A stretch of 64,000 nucleotides of DNA. It comes from Liolophura sinensis (Eukaryota; Mollusca; Polyplacophora; Chitonida; Chitonidae). The stretch is taken from NCBI RefSeq assembly GCF_032854445.1, contig NC_088298.1, positions 3,470,160 to 3,534,159 of the forward strand, given 5' to 3'. Positions 48,688 to 62,066 of the stretch are shown here, piece by piece. Under the pieces are notes generated by a model that saw only the letters and a program-made list of their open reading frames with translations, was not told the DNA's origin and did no database searches. Position numbers and translations under genes: made by a program. Position 1 is the first letter of the stretch; each line of letters opens with the position of its first letter.

Positions 48688-51187
48688 TGAAGCCAACACT
48701 TCAGCACTTGACAGAGATCATAAGATGTATTCATCTGACTTAAATATAAGAATTTTTCACTTTTTATCGACAGCAGTCAGTTTTACTGGAGGGGTAATCC
48801 ACAGTGCCTGGCATAATCCACCAACTTAAATTGGCAAAATACAGCCCATCATGTGTCCAGCCAATTAGGGTTCTTCTAATGAGGAGGGTGATTATTAGGG
48901 AGTATACGGTTATCTGTAGAAACAAGAGAAAGCTATCTGTAATGTATGTACATATTGTAATACTAGCCAGCCAGGTTGAGTCTAACATGTATGAATTACT
49001 GACAGAAGGAAAACAGTCGACATACCCACACAAACCTGCGCCCACAAATCAATAATCACACAAACTCGCCTACCGTTAAGACGAAGTATTGTACATTCCT
49101 CTATGGAAATGCACGAGAAAGATTTGGTATCAAAATTCTTGTGCGGAACACTGAATCTACACTGTAACTTCACAGTGGTAGAGAGAATGCATTGATTACC
49201 AGTATGCATTATTTGTGTACAGCTTCTTAAACCTTTTATTGCACATAGTTTAAAGTGTATATTAAATAGTTTATCGTTGAAATGTTAGACTACATCTACA
49301 CTGTAAGTAAATCCAGTAGATCGACTGAAAGGTTGATGGCAAAATACAATGTTCGTGTACTAATGATGACAACCTAAAAGGCTGAACTACTGAGTCAAAA
49401 TGAAACTTTCATTTTTCAGAACTAAACCTCTGACAGTGTACAGCGCATAGATCTACAAATAAGATATGTTATCATTTATGCTCGTTACTCATTCACCAAA
49501 CCTAAAGACTTCCAGTCGACGTTCTTACACTCAATCTGCAATATAACTTCAAAGTACAGAATGCAGGTGACAAGTATTTTCAGCATTTTGAACTGTATTT
49601 TGGAAGCTTTTACCGGCAAGTAAAAGAAACGTTTGTTGAATAGAATTTTAAGCAGGGCTTCAAAGGCCATAGTAATCAAAAAGCCTGCGACCTTGTTGAC
49701 ACCTAACTATATGAATATGGTCCAACTTAAAATTCAAATATTTGACTGCATTTTAAAAACTATTTTTGGATACAGTGTTTAATAAAATGTCTGATTATGA
49801 TGACTTTTTATTTTTATCATGCTTATGCCTTTAAGGCTCTCAGGTTTAGTGATATATACATGTATATACTCGTATATGTGGACATGGGAAGGAAAGGAAA
49901 AGATAAAAAAAATTCAGGTATATTTTACGACTAGACTTTTACGTCAAAATGTATCTCTCATTCTCATCAAAAAGTTCTGAAAATTAGTCTGAGACCACAG
50001 GTAGGAAATAAGTCATCACTTGGCGAATAAGTTGCTAAAAATAAACATAGCGGCCGCTTATCAGGAAGGTTATATGGTATTTATACCTTCTCTCCAAGAC
50101 CATTAATCGTAACGCTCTGCGCAGACAAGATAAAAACCAACCCTGTCAAGGAAATTGCAAGCTGTCAGTACATTTTACCAGTGGCTGCAGAAGGCCTAGG
50201 AATATTTCGTCTTGTGCAGACACAAGAAGCTTGTCGGCTGAGAAGCGAAGACGGGCTGCTCGGGGTTGTAATGAAGCAGTATTCGTCACCATGCTTCTCT
50301 TGATAAGACATACATCTGGTATGCTACACGTATTTTATGTTTAACACATTTTTTTCCCCTTGCATCATTCGTAAAACAAAATGTCAAAAGCAAAAAAAAT
50401 AAATAAATAAAAAAGCTCTCCATTGACAAACTGCTACAACTGTCTGTGTCTTTTTTTTCCTTCTTGGTCTATAGTTTTCTGTCAGAGTGCCCATTTCTAA
50501 AGGCTTTCCCCTTTCTCGTTGTTTTGACTTGACATCTCATGTCAGAAAACTTTACATTACACTGCATGCTTTACGCAGGCTGTGACATAACATCACATAC
50601 CATCTATTAAAAATAAAAGGACATTTAATGACTCAAATTACACATACCCAACTGTCTCTTTGATGTGCCCTTAAGAGTTTTCCCATAGGAACAGAAGATC
50701 AAATCTACCTTTCCTGTCTTCTGTGTACATTTTGCTTATTTTTTATATGATTATTTTAACGGCTGTTTCAATAAACACATTAAGTCAACTCATGTACACA
50801 AATAATCTGATAGATGCAAAACACCCAACTGCACAAAAATATACACATGTAGAACAAACAGTTTCTAAATCTAAACTGCGCAGAAAAAAGTACATTCCAG
50901 CAGACAATAAATTTATAAAATTAAAGAAAGAAGATTTTCTTACCCACCTAAAATATAAAATGTACATGGCAGTACTGCTATAATAGTATCCCCAAACAAG
51001 CACCTGTTACAAAATCTCAAAAGTTCATTGCTTGTTTGTTTTAGTTTAAATCTTAAGCACAGGCTCCATCATTATGGTCTGACATAGGTGCATCATGGAT
51101 GACAATATACAGCCGGGTAGTGTGATACTGACTTGTACCAGGGCAGGCCCAATGTTGATATACACATACCTATGTGGATGCACCTGT

Positions 51188-51399
51188 ACTGCAATTCTTT
51201 AACATTTTCAAATGTTTGCAAGGTGTTTATTCAAGCCTATTCTAAGAACATTATTCTTCATAAACTTCTCTAAAATTATACTTTTTGTGAAGCCCTGAAA
51301 CTGACCTATCCAACTGATGTAGTTTTGTCTCCAAAAGCAAATTAAAAATTTGCATGAATTGCACTGAAAGTTACTCATGTATACAGGAAAATGTTAAAA
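51188..51399 (+). mobile_element. MITE-like element
   Basis: GTGTTTATTCAAGCC, ACTTTTTGTGAAGCCCTGAA, AATTGCACTGAAAGTTACTC; termini TTCTTTAACATTTTC and GAAAATGTTAAAA are diverged but inverted. Confidence 0.78.
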
Positions 51400-52974
51400 A
51401 TCATCACAAGCCTACGCATCTGTATGAGTTATGACTACACTAGGTTTAATAGCACTTGCTCCTTAGTCTAGCGATATCCAGCTGTTTTCTTTTCACCATC
51501 AGGCTCAAGACAGAAAGGAGTAAATATTACAATTTTAGCCCTCAGAAGAAGATGCAGGGAATTCTTAAACAAAACCAGAGTCCTATGAAACTTTATTTCA
51601 AAATGGAAATCAGACCATTTTGTTTTGTCACAGTGTATTTGTACATTCCACATACATTATGCATGAACGTCTTGAGCCAATCTAAATGCCCATGAATCCT
51701 GGACAACTTGACCGTTTGCTGACCAAACCAAGGGATCACTTTAGCCACAAATTAAAGCCCTCTGGTCACTTCCTGACCATTCCATGGCCACACCCGTTTC
51801 AATTCATTAAGACTGTAGTCTCATGGGTCATCTTAATCTCTACATTTCTGTCATCTGAACCACTCCATATGCATGCGCGTTGCATTTACATGTAGTATGA
51901 CAAATGACCTCAAAAATTTGCCCCAAGAAGCATATATTTAGGCACAAATAAATATCATATAATATTTCTTTTAGTGCTGAAGCTTACATCTTTCCTGTAG
52001 CATACATGCATCATTCAGCCGTCCAATCAAAATCAACATAACTCTCATAATTAGGCAATATTCCGTGAAATTTTAGGGCATTTAATACCATACTAACATA
52101 TCAGACTAGTACATTTAGTACAACAGAGATGTCTGTCTACATATACTATTAAGGCATAGCAGACTGGTACATTTACTAGAGTGAGGATCTCGCTCTGACG
52201 TTTATAATGAAGTGGTCCCATGCTGTGCGCTCTCTTATTAGTTTCTGGTTGGTCACACATTTTGTGTGCATGTGTAAACGCAGATGTACATCATTGGGGT
52301 CGAAAAGCAATGGGGTACATTCATAGTACAAACATGTAGGCAAAGGTATGTGCTATAATGGAATGCTGTACAGGTACAGTTACCTTTAAACACCCTTGTT
52401 GTCATACGACTGAAAAATTGTCCCGTACGATGTAAAAACCCCAAGCGAATACATCCACAATGTTGCATCAAACAACATCAAAATTTATAATATTTCAAAA
52501 AGCTGCCCTACCATAAACGCAAGAAACACAACAGACCTTGAAGTTCAGGTACATGTACCTATCCATTTTTCCCCCCACCATGATTATACCAGGAACACAT
52601 ACATACATGCATTTTTCAGAACCGTCTCTGATAGGACTAGAATCAAACCCTGGACAATATATTGTAGCTCCACAAATGAAACAAAACGTCCTTTGATGTC
52701 AATGCCATTCCATAAAATCAACAGGGCTGATTCTGATCAGCACACTCCGCTTTAACTTAACCAACCATGCAGCGGCTCTGATACCCCCACCCCCAAACCC
52801 TACACCCCATGAGTCATGTAGATGGCTCCGAAAAGCCACGAGCAAAATTTGCTGGGTAACAGTATTTAGGCACCAAAGTCAGTTTATCAACAATAAGTCT
52901 ACCGTGTACATCTACAACGGCAAGAAGCAAACCAATGTTATAAATAAACATGCAAACCATGTACAACTGTATAC

Positions 52975-53375
52975 ATGCAAAGTTGTCTGTCTCAAAGTTG
53001 GGAGACCTGGGATCAAACCCTGGTCAGGTCATACAGAAGACTTTATAAATGGAACATGTACTTGTTGCTGCCTCGTTTGATGATCAGCACGAAGAGATTA
53101 GAGCAAGGAAACTGGACTGGTTGGCCCTATCACTATAATGTGACTGGGCAGGGTGTCATATTATACTGGTGTCTTTGGCATGATACTTCATGGACACACC
53201 CTGTTACAAGAAGACACAATATATGTACTGTGTCTTTTTGTGCTGCCACTACTGAAGTATCATGCCGAAGACACCAGGCATGACACTCCACCTAGTACAC
53301 GTACACATACCTAATGACTCGTCGTCATACATGAATGAAAAATTGCTAAGTACGACACAAAACGCCAAGCATACA
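52975..53375 (+). mobile_element. SINE-B copy, rearranged
   Basis: Head with GGGATCAAACCCTGG, body GAAACTGGACTGGTTGGCC and GGTGTCTTTGGCATGATACT, tail ATTGCTAAGTACGACACAAA. An inverted piece of the body (GCCGAAGACACCAGGCATGA) lies at about 53260. Confidence 0.72.
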
Positions 53376-54020
53376 TACATTTGTACGAACAGTGTAGCAC
53401 TTTAAGCCACTTTCTCCAGTATAAATTTGCCGATCTGCCAACTCGATCAACCAGAGACCTTTCAGCCCACCAAACTAGCACTGAGTAGTTATTACATGGA
53501 CATCAGTGCCATGCAGTTTATGTACAAAAGAATTCGGGGAAAAAAGAAATGGCGCCATTTTTATGAGGTATTACCCCACAAAATGTAAGCCAAGCAGAAA
53601 AATGAGACACTGGTCTTCACGAATGGCAGATGTTCCTGCAATTTTTTATTCCTTATCAAACCTCTGAACATTTTGATCACTGACAAGCAGCAGCGCTCTG
53701 TTGACTGTGGCGCATTTTTCATGGAAGCAGAGAACAAAAAGGGAGACCTATCTCTTGAATTCTACGGGGAAAGGAAAAAAAAAAAAACAAATTGATCAAT
53801 TACAATCAAGAGACAAGTGGAAATTTTTAGATATGACAGCTTGCTCTGAAAGATGAAAGGAAATGTTTGCTCCATGCACTGTAGTGAAAAGCAGAACACT
53901 ATTACTGAGGTCAACAAAGAGAATCAGGCTCTGCTCCAACATCAAAAAGCTCAAATAGGACATACATGTTGCTACAACATACATGCAATTCCCCCAATAA
54001 TCAAACAAGTCAAATAAATA

Positions 54021-54212
54021 AATAACAGCTTTATAAATTAGGCACCCTACAGCTTTATCTAATTTCAGTTAAATAAAAAAATTAATGAACAAACAGCCTT
54101 AGAATTTAGGCACCCTACAGCTTAGACGCCTAATCTGGGCTAAATAATTTAGGTACCCAACAGCTTAGCAACCCTGTTTGGGCTAAATAAATAAATAAAT
54201 AAATAAATAAAA
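54021..54212. repeat. about 45-bp tandem repeat, three copies, with (AAAT)n
   Basis: TTAGGCACCCTACAGCTT recurs at about 54037, 54106 and (diverged) 54150, followed by a run of AAATA. Confidence 0.75.
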
Positions 54213-54894
54213 ATACATGTAACTTACACCTCTTTTTGTACTGTCAGTGTACATGAACACAGGAACTTTTTTCAAACACAGAAGTCAAATTTTATCTGGG
54301 AATATTCCCATAATTTTGTCTTTCTCTTTACCGCTTGCTGTAATTTGAGCACCTGTCCTTGTATTTGACACTGCTTTGTTGTTTTTTCTTCACAAAGCAT
54401 CTCTATTGCTTACTTCATCGTTATATTACATGTACTTGTGCCCTTTCTTTTTTCTATCCATATAAATTAGGTTGTTTACGGTAATAATTGAACAGGTCAG
54501 ACAGTGTGGCTGCTGTGTTTTGGGGCAGCTATACTTCCTATGTAAACACAGGAGTGAGGTCCATGCCTGCAAAGTACAATAGCAAAGGGGTGAGATAAGG
54601 GTTGTTACCCCAGACAATCCCAGCTTAAGCCTGCACACCACATGTGCACCCATCTCTATACACGCTGGAGTGGGGGAGGCTACAGAGTAGAACCCAGGCT
54701 AAGAGTCTCAGGTCAGGTAAACAACAACAACACCTTCAGCAGCTTATTACCTGGCATTTACATGTATATGTACATGGGCTATGATTCCATGGGTATGGTA
54801 GTTATTCCAATGAATCATGTAAAACAAGTTTGTTTTTTTAACCATTAATTTTATAAAAACTTTCAACAATGTTGTCTATAAAAGGAGGGGTGAT

Positions 54895-55053
54895 GTATTT
54901 ATTTATTTATTCATTTGACTGGTGTTTTACGCCATAGCGCCGGAGAGGAAGCCAGCAAGAGCTGGACTTGAACTCACAGCGACCAAATTGATGAGAGGCT
55001 CCTGAGTCATTGTGCCATGTCGGCGTGCTAACCACCTTGGCGACAGAGACCCT
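54895..55053 (-). mobile_element. SINE-A with large internal deletion
   Basis: TTTGACTGGTGTTTTACGCC is joined directly to GCCGGAGAGGAAGCCAGCA; the tail core and mid body are lost while both ends remain. Confidence 0.87.
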
Positions 55054-55319
55054 GTGATGTATACCAAATCCAGTAATTACATGTATCCATGAAGGGAGAA
55101 ACTTAAACTGAAAAATTATTAACTTTAACATATCAAATTTTTCACAATTTCAACCTTTAATGTTGCTCACACAAAATCATGAACAGTACAAACAAATCTT
55201 ATTGACTGTAAGCAAAAACCTATTATTAAACAAACTTTCATTACAGTCAAAAAGGTGAATTAGTATAGTGAAGCATTTTAAAACAGACTTCAATTTACAG
55301 CAATTCTTTGAAGTTTAGA

Positions 55320-56035
55320 ATTGCAAAATGAATAGGAATACAAATCGGTATCTTCCTATTTTGGGTCAGAAAAAGTATGCATAAATTTCTCTTACTATTT
55401 TGAGAAAGAATGAGTATGCTCATATGCACATACAGTACATGTACATTGTGTACCATAGTATTTTGGGTCAGAATGACTAAGAACACATTAATCTTCCTAT
55501 TTTAGGCCAGAATGAGTAAGAACACATGAGTCTGATTATTTCTGGTCAAATTGAGAAAGAACATATGTACATGTACATGTACCTTCCTATATTGGGTCAG
55601 AATGAGTAGGAGCACTTGTATCTTCCTACACTGAGTCAGAACAAATAGGAGCACATGTATTTTCCTATATTGGGTCAGAATGATTAGGAGCACATGTATC
55701 TTCCTATATTGACTCAGAACAAACAGAGGCACATTTATCTTCCTATATTGGGTCAGAATGAGTAGGAGCACATGTATCTTTCTATATTGAGTCAAAACAA
55801 ACAGAGGCACATGTATCTTCCTATATTGGGTCAGAATGAGTAGGAGCACATCTACCTTCCTATATTGGGTCAGAATGATTAGGAACACATGTACATGTAT
55901 CTTCCTATATTGGGTCAGAATGAGTAGGAGCACATGTACCTTCCTATATTGGGTCAGAATGAGTAGGAGCACATGTATCTTTTGGGTCAGAATGAGTAGG
56001 TACACACATGTATATATCTTAATATTTTGGGTAAA
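55320..56035. repeat. 39-bp minisatellite, about 17 copies
   Basis: Units read TTCCTATATTGGGTCAGAAT then GAGTAGGAGCACATGTATC. Copies toward 55330 are older. The 199-codon minus frame across it is an artefact. Confidence 0.95.
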
Positions 56036-56871
56036 CACATGTGTACAATGAATTCCAATCCACGCAATCTGGGATTCTAACCACATGTGCCACAATAACA
56101 ACGTAGATCACACACGCGACAACCTATCAGCGCCACAAACAACAATCCACTCCCACATTAAATATGCATCACTGCTCACAGCTGCCTTTACAAAGGGTAA
56201 CCTTGGCAGAGTCATTTAAGCTGATAAAGCTTGAATAAGGGCAATGAGTTGGGAGTTGCTGTGAGCTGGTTGGGCAAAGAATCTGAGAAATATGGCCTGA
56301 ACAGGGCTGCTATTTTCCAACACTTCAGTCAAATATATCCTAATATATGACTACAAAATTCACCCATGACTAACTTGCCCACTTTTTCTGATTCTAAGAG
56401 TTCTAATTTTAAAAATGTCTTTTCAGATTTGCTTGGAACATGGAATGATATCCTACTGGAAAATTGTGAAATTCAGCACCAAAAATAGTGTTTTGTGACG
56501 TTTACTTGCCTTTAAAAATGCCCTTTTCTAGACAAAATTTTACGTCAGTTAGGGTATGTGTATAATATTGTTCCATGCACAATGTAGTTTTAGCCTCAAT
56601 CCCACTTCTGACACCAAAATTAACATGACAAATGACATCAGAATAGAACAAAGCAGCTGGAGAAACTTAGAGTTGAGCAATTACTGTCAGAAATGATATT
56701 GATCCATCAGTAATGGTTTAAGCATTCTGCAAACACTGATAGTTTTCTATTTAAACTGTAGGGTTGGAGTCTGTAAGATGCGTGTACACACTTGTACACA
56801 TTGACCAGTTCCAATGGTCACATCCAGGGTTTCCATCTCTCACTCATTTGCAACATTCAATGTTTTATTCC

Positions 56872-56945
56872 TTTTATCTATTTAACTGTTGTTTTATGCC
56901 ACATTCCAGAGTATGTCACTTATAAAATGACAGACACCTGATATG
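56872..56945 (-). mobile_element. SINE-A tail fragment
   Basis: TTTAACTGTTGTTTTATGCC then GAGTATGTCACTTATAAAAT; diverged. Confidence 0.55.
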
Positions 56946-56949
56946 ACTT

Positions 56950-57095
56950 ACACCATGGTGCCACTATTTAAGCATTTACATGAAAAGTAAGAATAAACCC
57001 CTGAGTGAGGTAAACTGACAAGAGGCCATATTTCACACTTTCATCACTGTTCTGGTTTTACTCTCTATGCTCTAAGTCTTTGCTCATAATTATAT
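56950..57095 (+). repeat. copy of an unclassified interspersed repeat
   Basis: AGCATTTACATGAAAAGTAA, CTGACAAGAGGCCATATTTC and TTTTACTCTCTATGCTCTAA match the block at 23770-23960. Confidence 0.55.
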
Positions 57096-58914
57096 TATGG
57101 ACCATTTTTCTACAAAATGAGCTTGCAATCATGTCTGAAAGCAAGTCATGTCTACTTCCAAATGTATATAAGGTTTAGTACATGTATGGCGTGAATCAAA
57201 ATGGCTAGTACATCTATCGCTCAACCAAACTGCTGCAGGCTTCTTTCAATGGATGAAGACATTCAAGTATTGACATGAACACAACTTCACTCCTCAATCA
57301 TGCTCCTCAAGTCCTAAACAAGATTTGTAAATAAGAGTTAAATACGATGAGCCAGTACTGCTGGAGGCATCTCATAACAAATGAGGTTTTAAGAGGCAAA
57401 CTTGTTGTAAGCGTTCACTGTCAAGTCTCCCATTCAGAATTTAATGGGATCACATTATTTCACATGGATGAGTTTTCACACCAGCCGTACTAGTGAATTT
57501 TGTTTTCTTTTTCCCTGTCAACAACTCCATTCTCTAGAGACATGACAGAAAACACACACAAAAAAGTTGTCTGTGTCTGAACATTTCTACTAGGCTTTAA
57601 AAAGCTCCAAGACTGAATGAACAGCTGAAGCCAATTCTCACACCTCTCCACTACATGTGCCACTACACTGCTTTAGGTGACTTACGGCCACTGATTTCTG
57701 TAGTAACCACAGGTACATGCTGAAGCACGTCTTCTAATTTCTAGGACAAACTATATTAGTTGTGAGGAAAACAAAAACATTAAGGTGAGTTTATTTCACA
57801 GGATAATGGCATGTGTAATCTTCAGATCTCTGAACACCACTAATTAGCATTACACCATGGCTTATTTCAAAGAAAAGCCTGTAAACCACGAATGCAGGTA
57901 TGCCAGATTTGGACAAATCTGTGCACATGTATGTAATGTGCATATGAATCACAATAAATACATGTGCAATGTGTACATACAGTTAGCAAGATTTAATATC
58001 GATCAAGGACATCCTTTATTTCAGCAAAAACATCGCACGGCATGCATCATAGTTACTGTATTTCTAATTAGTACAAATTATATACGCATATTAATCAACC
58101 AGGCATTAATCCTGCCTCCCCCCAAAAAATGGATAAAACTTTTTTCACGGACCTCTGTCACCAATTCGCAAAAATATTGCATTACCGTATCTTAGTACAT
58201 ATCTTAACAAAAAAAACCCACAAAAACTCATGCCTTCGAGAAAATTATTACAAATTGCATGTATTAAAATTGTACAATCATTTGAAAGAAACAATCATCA
58301 CTCATCGGAAATCTTTTCCGCTTCATTCAGGACAAAGCTGTATAATCTATTTTTCACTCATGCCTTTGCAATGCAGATACTGCAAAACAGAACAATGATC
58401 AAACCAGGGTTGCCACTGTATGGAAAAAGTGATTCCATTAGGAATTTATTTTCTTAATTTTTCCTCCAATATAATCCTTGTGACATTGATTATATCTACA
58501 TTGACTGCGGACATCGTTAAATTATGTTCATTTGGCATAGCCCAAACAACCTTCTAAAAACAAAAGGGGGCCCTATGAAATAAATTTTTAAATCCCTATA
58601 TTATTATCCGGAGTAAAACAAAAAAAAACAAAAAGCAAAAAACTCCTACTGCTATCTTTTCCATTAGCCAGAATACAAAAAAGCTCCCACTGACATACCC
58701 CATCTCTTCTGTCAGAATTGTTATGTGCCCAGCATGGAATTTATGAAGGATGGCCTGAGAGTCTCAACAGCCCATTTATTAATGTTTCCGTTTTCTACTG
58801 GCCATTGAATAACGAGGTCACTTTCAACCTTATTTCCATTCAATAACTATACCAACTACAGCATGTCAGTCTCCATGTAGCTGGCTGGTTTTTCCAATGC
58901 AAACATATTGCATT

Positions 58915-58965
58915 CTGGTGCTGCCTCACTTAAACACACTGCTAAAGACACCAGACATGATGCAG
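58915..58965 (-). mobile_element. SINE-B fragment
   Basis: GCTGCCTCACTTAAACACAC and AAAGACACCAGACATGA match the inverted SINE-B body. Confidence 0.5.
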
Positions 58966-59028
58966 TTACACATATCAACACGTACATGTACAATACATAT
59001 TTGAACATATTTTGAACAACAAATTTAG

Positions 59029-59270
59029 TATTTTACGCCGTACTCAGGAAAATTTCACTTATACATGTATGGCGGCGGCCAGCATTATAGCGGGAGGAAA
59101 TCGGGCAAGGCCCGAGTGAAACTCATGACCATCCACAAGTTGCTGACAGATCTTTCCACTGCTGAAGAAGAAGCAAGCATCAGTTGGGCTTGCAGTGACA
59201 GCATTGGTGGGAGGCCCCTAGGTTATTGTGTCGAGCTAGTGTGCTAACCCCCTCAGACACGGAGGCCCCA
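59029..59270 (-). mobile_element. SINE-A, near full length
   Basis: TATTTTACGCCGTACTCAGG to the head end ACACGGAGGCCCC; several changes lie in the body. Confidence 0.9.
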
Positions 59271-61019
59271 ACCATAACTGTAGCTTGATCAACTAGATTA
59301 ATTGTACCATAATTGTAGGAGAAATAATAACTATGTGATTACTAACACTTGGATTCCCAATCACATATTAACCACAGAATTAACAGCGTGCCTTTTCCCC
59401 TATAATTGTAACAGAATCAATGGGAACACTTTTCACATTGTACCACAACTGTTAAATCAATAACATAATTACTTCAACTGAAATATACGTTCCACATGTA
59501 GGATTAAAAAATTACAACAGGATAATGGAAAATTTACGTGCTTTTTAACAGGAATATATAATTATCTGTAGCTGTAGCACAACTACATGTATGTAAAAAG
59601 TTTCTGAAAGAAGATCCTTTTAAAATGCCAAATTAAAATGTAAGTATGTTATACTCAACGACAACCTAGCATTGTTGCATAAAAACATGCATCAACAGTT
59701 GCCTCCACCACAGATGTATACACTCTGCTCTATTTATCAGCAATTCTTCACTTCTGCTTGACACCAGGAATTATGCGATTTAAAACAGAAATGGAAATAT
59801 ATCGCTCTCCAGAGACAATTCCCAGACAAAGCAAATATTTTACTGGCACTTCTGTCTATACCTAAACACCCATGCAATAATCTCATTACCATTCTCCTCC
59901 CAGGCTAGGTTAGGTAACAGCATTTATATGGAGGCCATACTTTAAAAATTCTTTGGTCAACATAACCTGACCTCATCAGAAAAAAATAAGGTCGGTTAAT
60001 TGGGGAATATATTGTTTTCTTTTTTATTCTGGCTTATGACTTTTGAACAAATTACCATTACATTGAAAGGAAAATATATAAAACAAAAAACTTCCATCAA
60101 AATCACAGGAAAAAAGTCTTGGAGCAGGGCCTTTTTTAAGAGCATCAGTCCAACAAATCAATTTTTAATTACTGTCAAAAGGGGGGAAAAAATCATCCTT
60201 ATTAATATAATAATATCACATTTTGTGAGACTGTGATAATGTGCAGGTGCTGTGAATCACTTAACAATGAACGTGCACACTTAAAGAAGATCAACAGGGT
60301 TTAGTTTTCAAAGTGGCCAAAGACAAGGCTCAATAAAAAATGACTGCTTACTGCTGTACCTGTAACATGTACAGTTTGCTTTGGACACTACATCTATGAT
60401 TACAGGTAAATTTTAAAGTTACATGTACCTTACTGGATTTCCTCAACCAATTACCCTGGCTGCTATCAGCGCACTGAGACATTATCTTGATCCTTCATAA
60501 AATATAAATAAATCAATAAACAGATTCAGTTAGCTACGAGTACATTGCACAAGTTCTCAAACCAGATGTTTTAATAACATTAAAATCTAACAGTTCTTTT
60601 CATCAGTGGTGAGTCGTCCCTTATTTTTCATCATTAATGAAAAATGTTCAAAGAGAACATAGAAGGTGAGCTTCAAGCTTCATTTAAAATATGTTTGTTG
60701 GAGATTACTGATTTTACTAGGCTTGTAAAGGAATTCCTTTTCTTGGTCTTTCTCTCAATGTTAATTTCTTTAAAATCACTACCTTTTTCACAAGCTAGAA
60801 CAAATTTCCTCATCAATCCACATATCCCCTATCTTTCCTCACAAGGTTGGGTTGCCCCCAACACTGAATTTTTTTTTACGATGGCCTGTGTCTCGTTCCT
60901 TTGTATTTCCTTCAGGAAGGAAGCTCATCAGGAACAGGACTTTACCTTTAACGACTTTCCAGCTAATCACATATTTAAATTCTGAGTATTTAGAACATGA
61001 CAGTTTGTATTAAGCTGAG

Positions 61020-61283
61020 AGGCCTCCGTGGCTCAGCTGGTTAGCGCGCTAGCGTAATGACCCAGGAGCCTCTCACCAATGGGGTCGCTGTGAGTTCAAG
61101 TCCAGCTCATGCTGGTTTTTTCTCCGGCCGTAAGTGATAAGGTCTGCCAGCAACCTGCGGATGGTCGTGGGTCCCCCCCGGGCTCTGCCCTGTTACGTCT
61201 CACCGTAATGCTGGCCACCGTCGTATAAGTGAAATATTCTTGAGTACGGCGTAAAACATTAATCAAATAAATCAAATAAATTG
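61020..61283 (+). mobile_element. SINE-A, full-length reference copy
   Basis: The tRNA-like head starts GGCCTCCGTGGCTCAGCTGG, with the A box near 61029-61040 and the B box GAGTTCAAGTCC at 61092-61103. The body has CTGCCAGCAACCTGCGG and GGTCGTGGGT, the tail TGAAATATTCTTGAGTACGG, ending in CAAATAAAT repeats. No tRNA fold is intact; this is a retroposon, not a tRNA gene. Confidence 0.95.
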
Positions 61284-61987
61284 TACTAAGCTAGCAGATT
61301 TCATTTGTTCTGACATATTTTAATTCATGTAGGTTCTACATGTCCACCTCAACATCTTATACAAGTACACCCATGGCTAATCTTTCAACATGATGACAAA
61401 CATCTATAAATTCATTTACATGCTCCTCAGTAATTTTTCAAAGTTTGATAATGATATTTCCTTCAAATTATGGGTACAGGTAATTGTTCAGTTTCACATG
61501 GAACAAGTTTAACAGGCTTCCACAATACACAACCATGTACTATTCAATCCAACAACAACGTTCTATCACCTCTCCATAATTAAAATTAATTTGCCCAGCT
61601 GCAAATGTGTACTCATTAAGGTGTTGCTCCATGCATCTGTGTGAACACTTGAATTAAGGAATTAGAAGACAGATTGGCTATCGATACATGTTGTGTTTTA
61701 ATACCAATCTCAGGCTTCAATTTTAAACTGTGTAGATGTAGATTTTGTATAAACTTAAAACATGATCGGTGGAACCATTAAACCACACTGATTGACAGGT
61801 CTGTAGCCATTAAGTTTTCTTACGCCTCCTTCATAACTGCAAATATTTTTCATGATGACCACTATCCTATGAATGTAGTTAGTCATTGAAACAGGTGGTA
61901 CAGTTGTATCATATTATGATATGGTTTACAATTAATACGGTTCGTCTCAGAATCCATGTTACTTCAACTATGTGCCAGATGTGCACA

Positions 61988-62066
61988 TCACCATAATGCT
62001 AGCTGCAGTCGTACAAGTGAAATATTCTTTGAGTACAACGTAAAACAACAATCAAATAAATAAATC
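61988..62066 (+). mobile_element. SINE-A tail fragment
   Basis: CCATAATGCTAGCTGCAGTC, GTGAAATATTCTTTGAGTAC and an (AAATA)n end. Confidence 0.8.

Noticed and set aside
55502-56101. 199-codon minus-strand frame rich in LILTQYRK
   Set aside because: Translation of the 39-bp minisatellite; no start context, no domain, and it lies in intron 1.
60644-60985. 113-codon plus-strand frame
   Set aside because: AT-rich, Phe/Leu-rich, no recognised domain or splice context; treated as chance.
61020-61110. tRNA gene
   Set aside because: Has A and B boxes but no intact cloverleaf or acceptor stem; it is the head of a SINE with a full body and tail.
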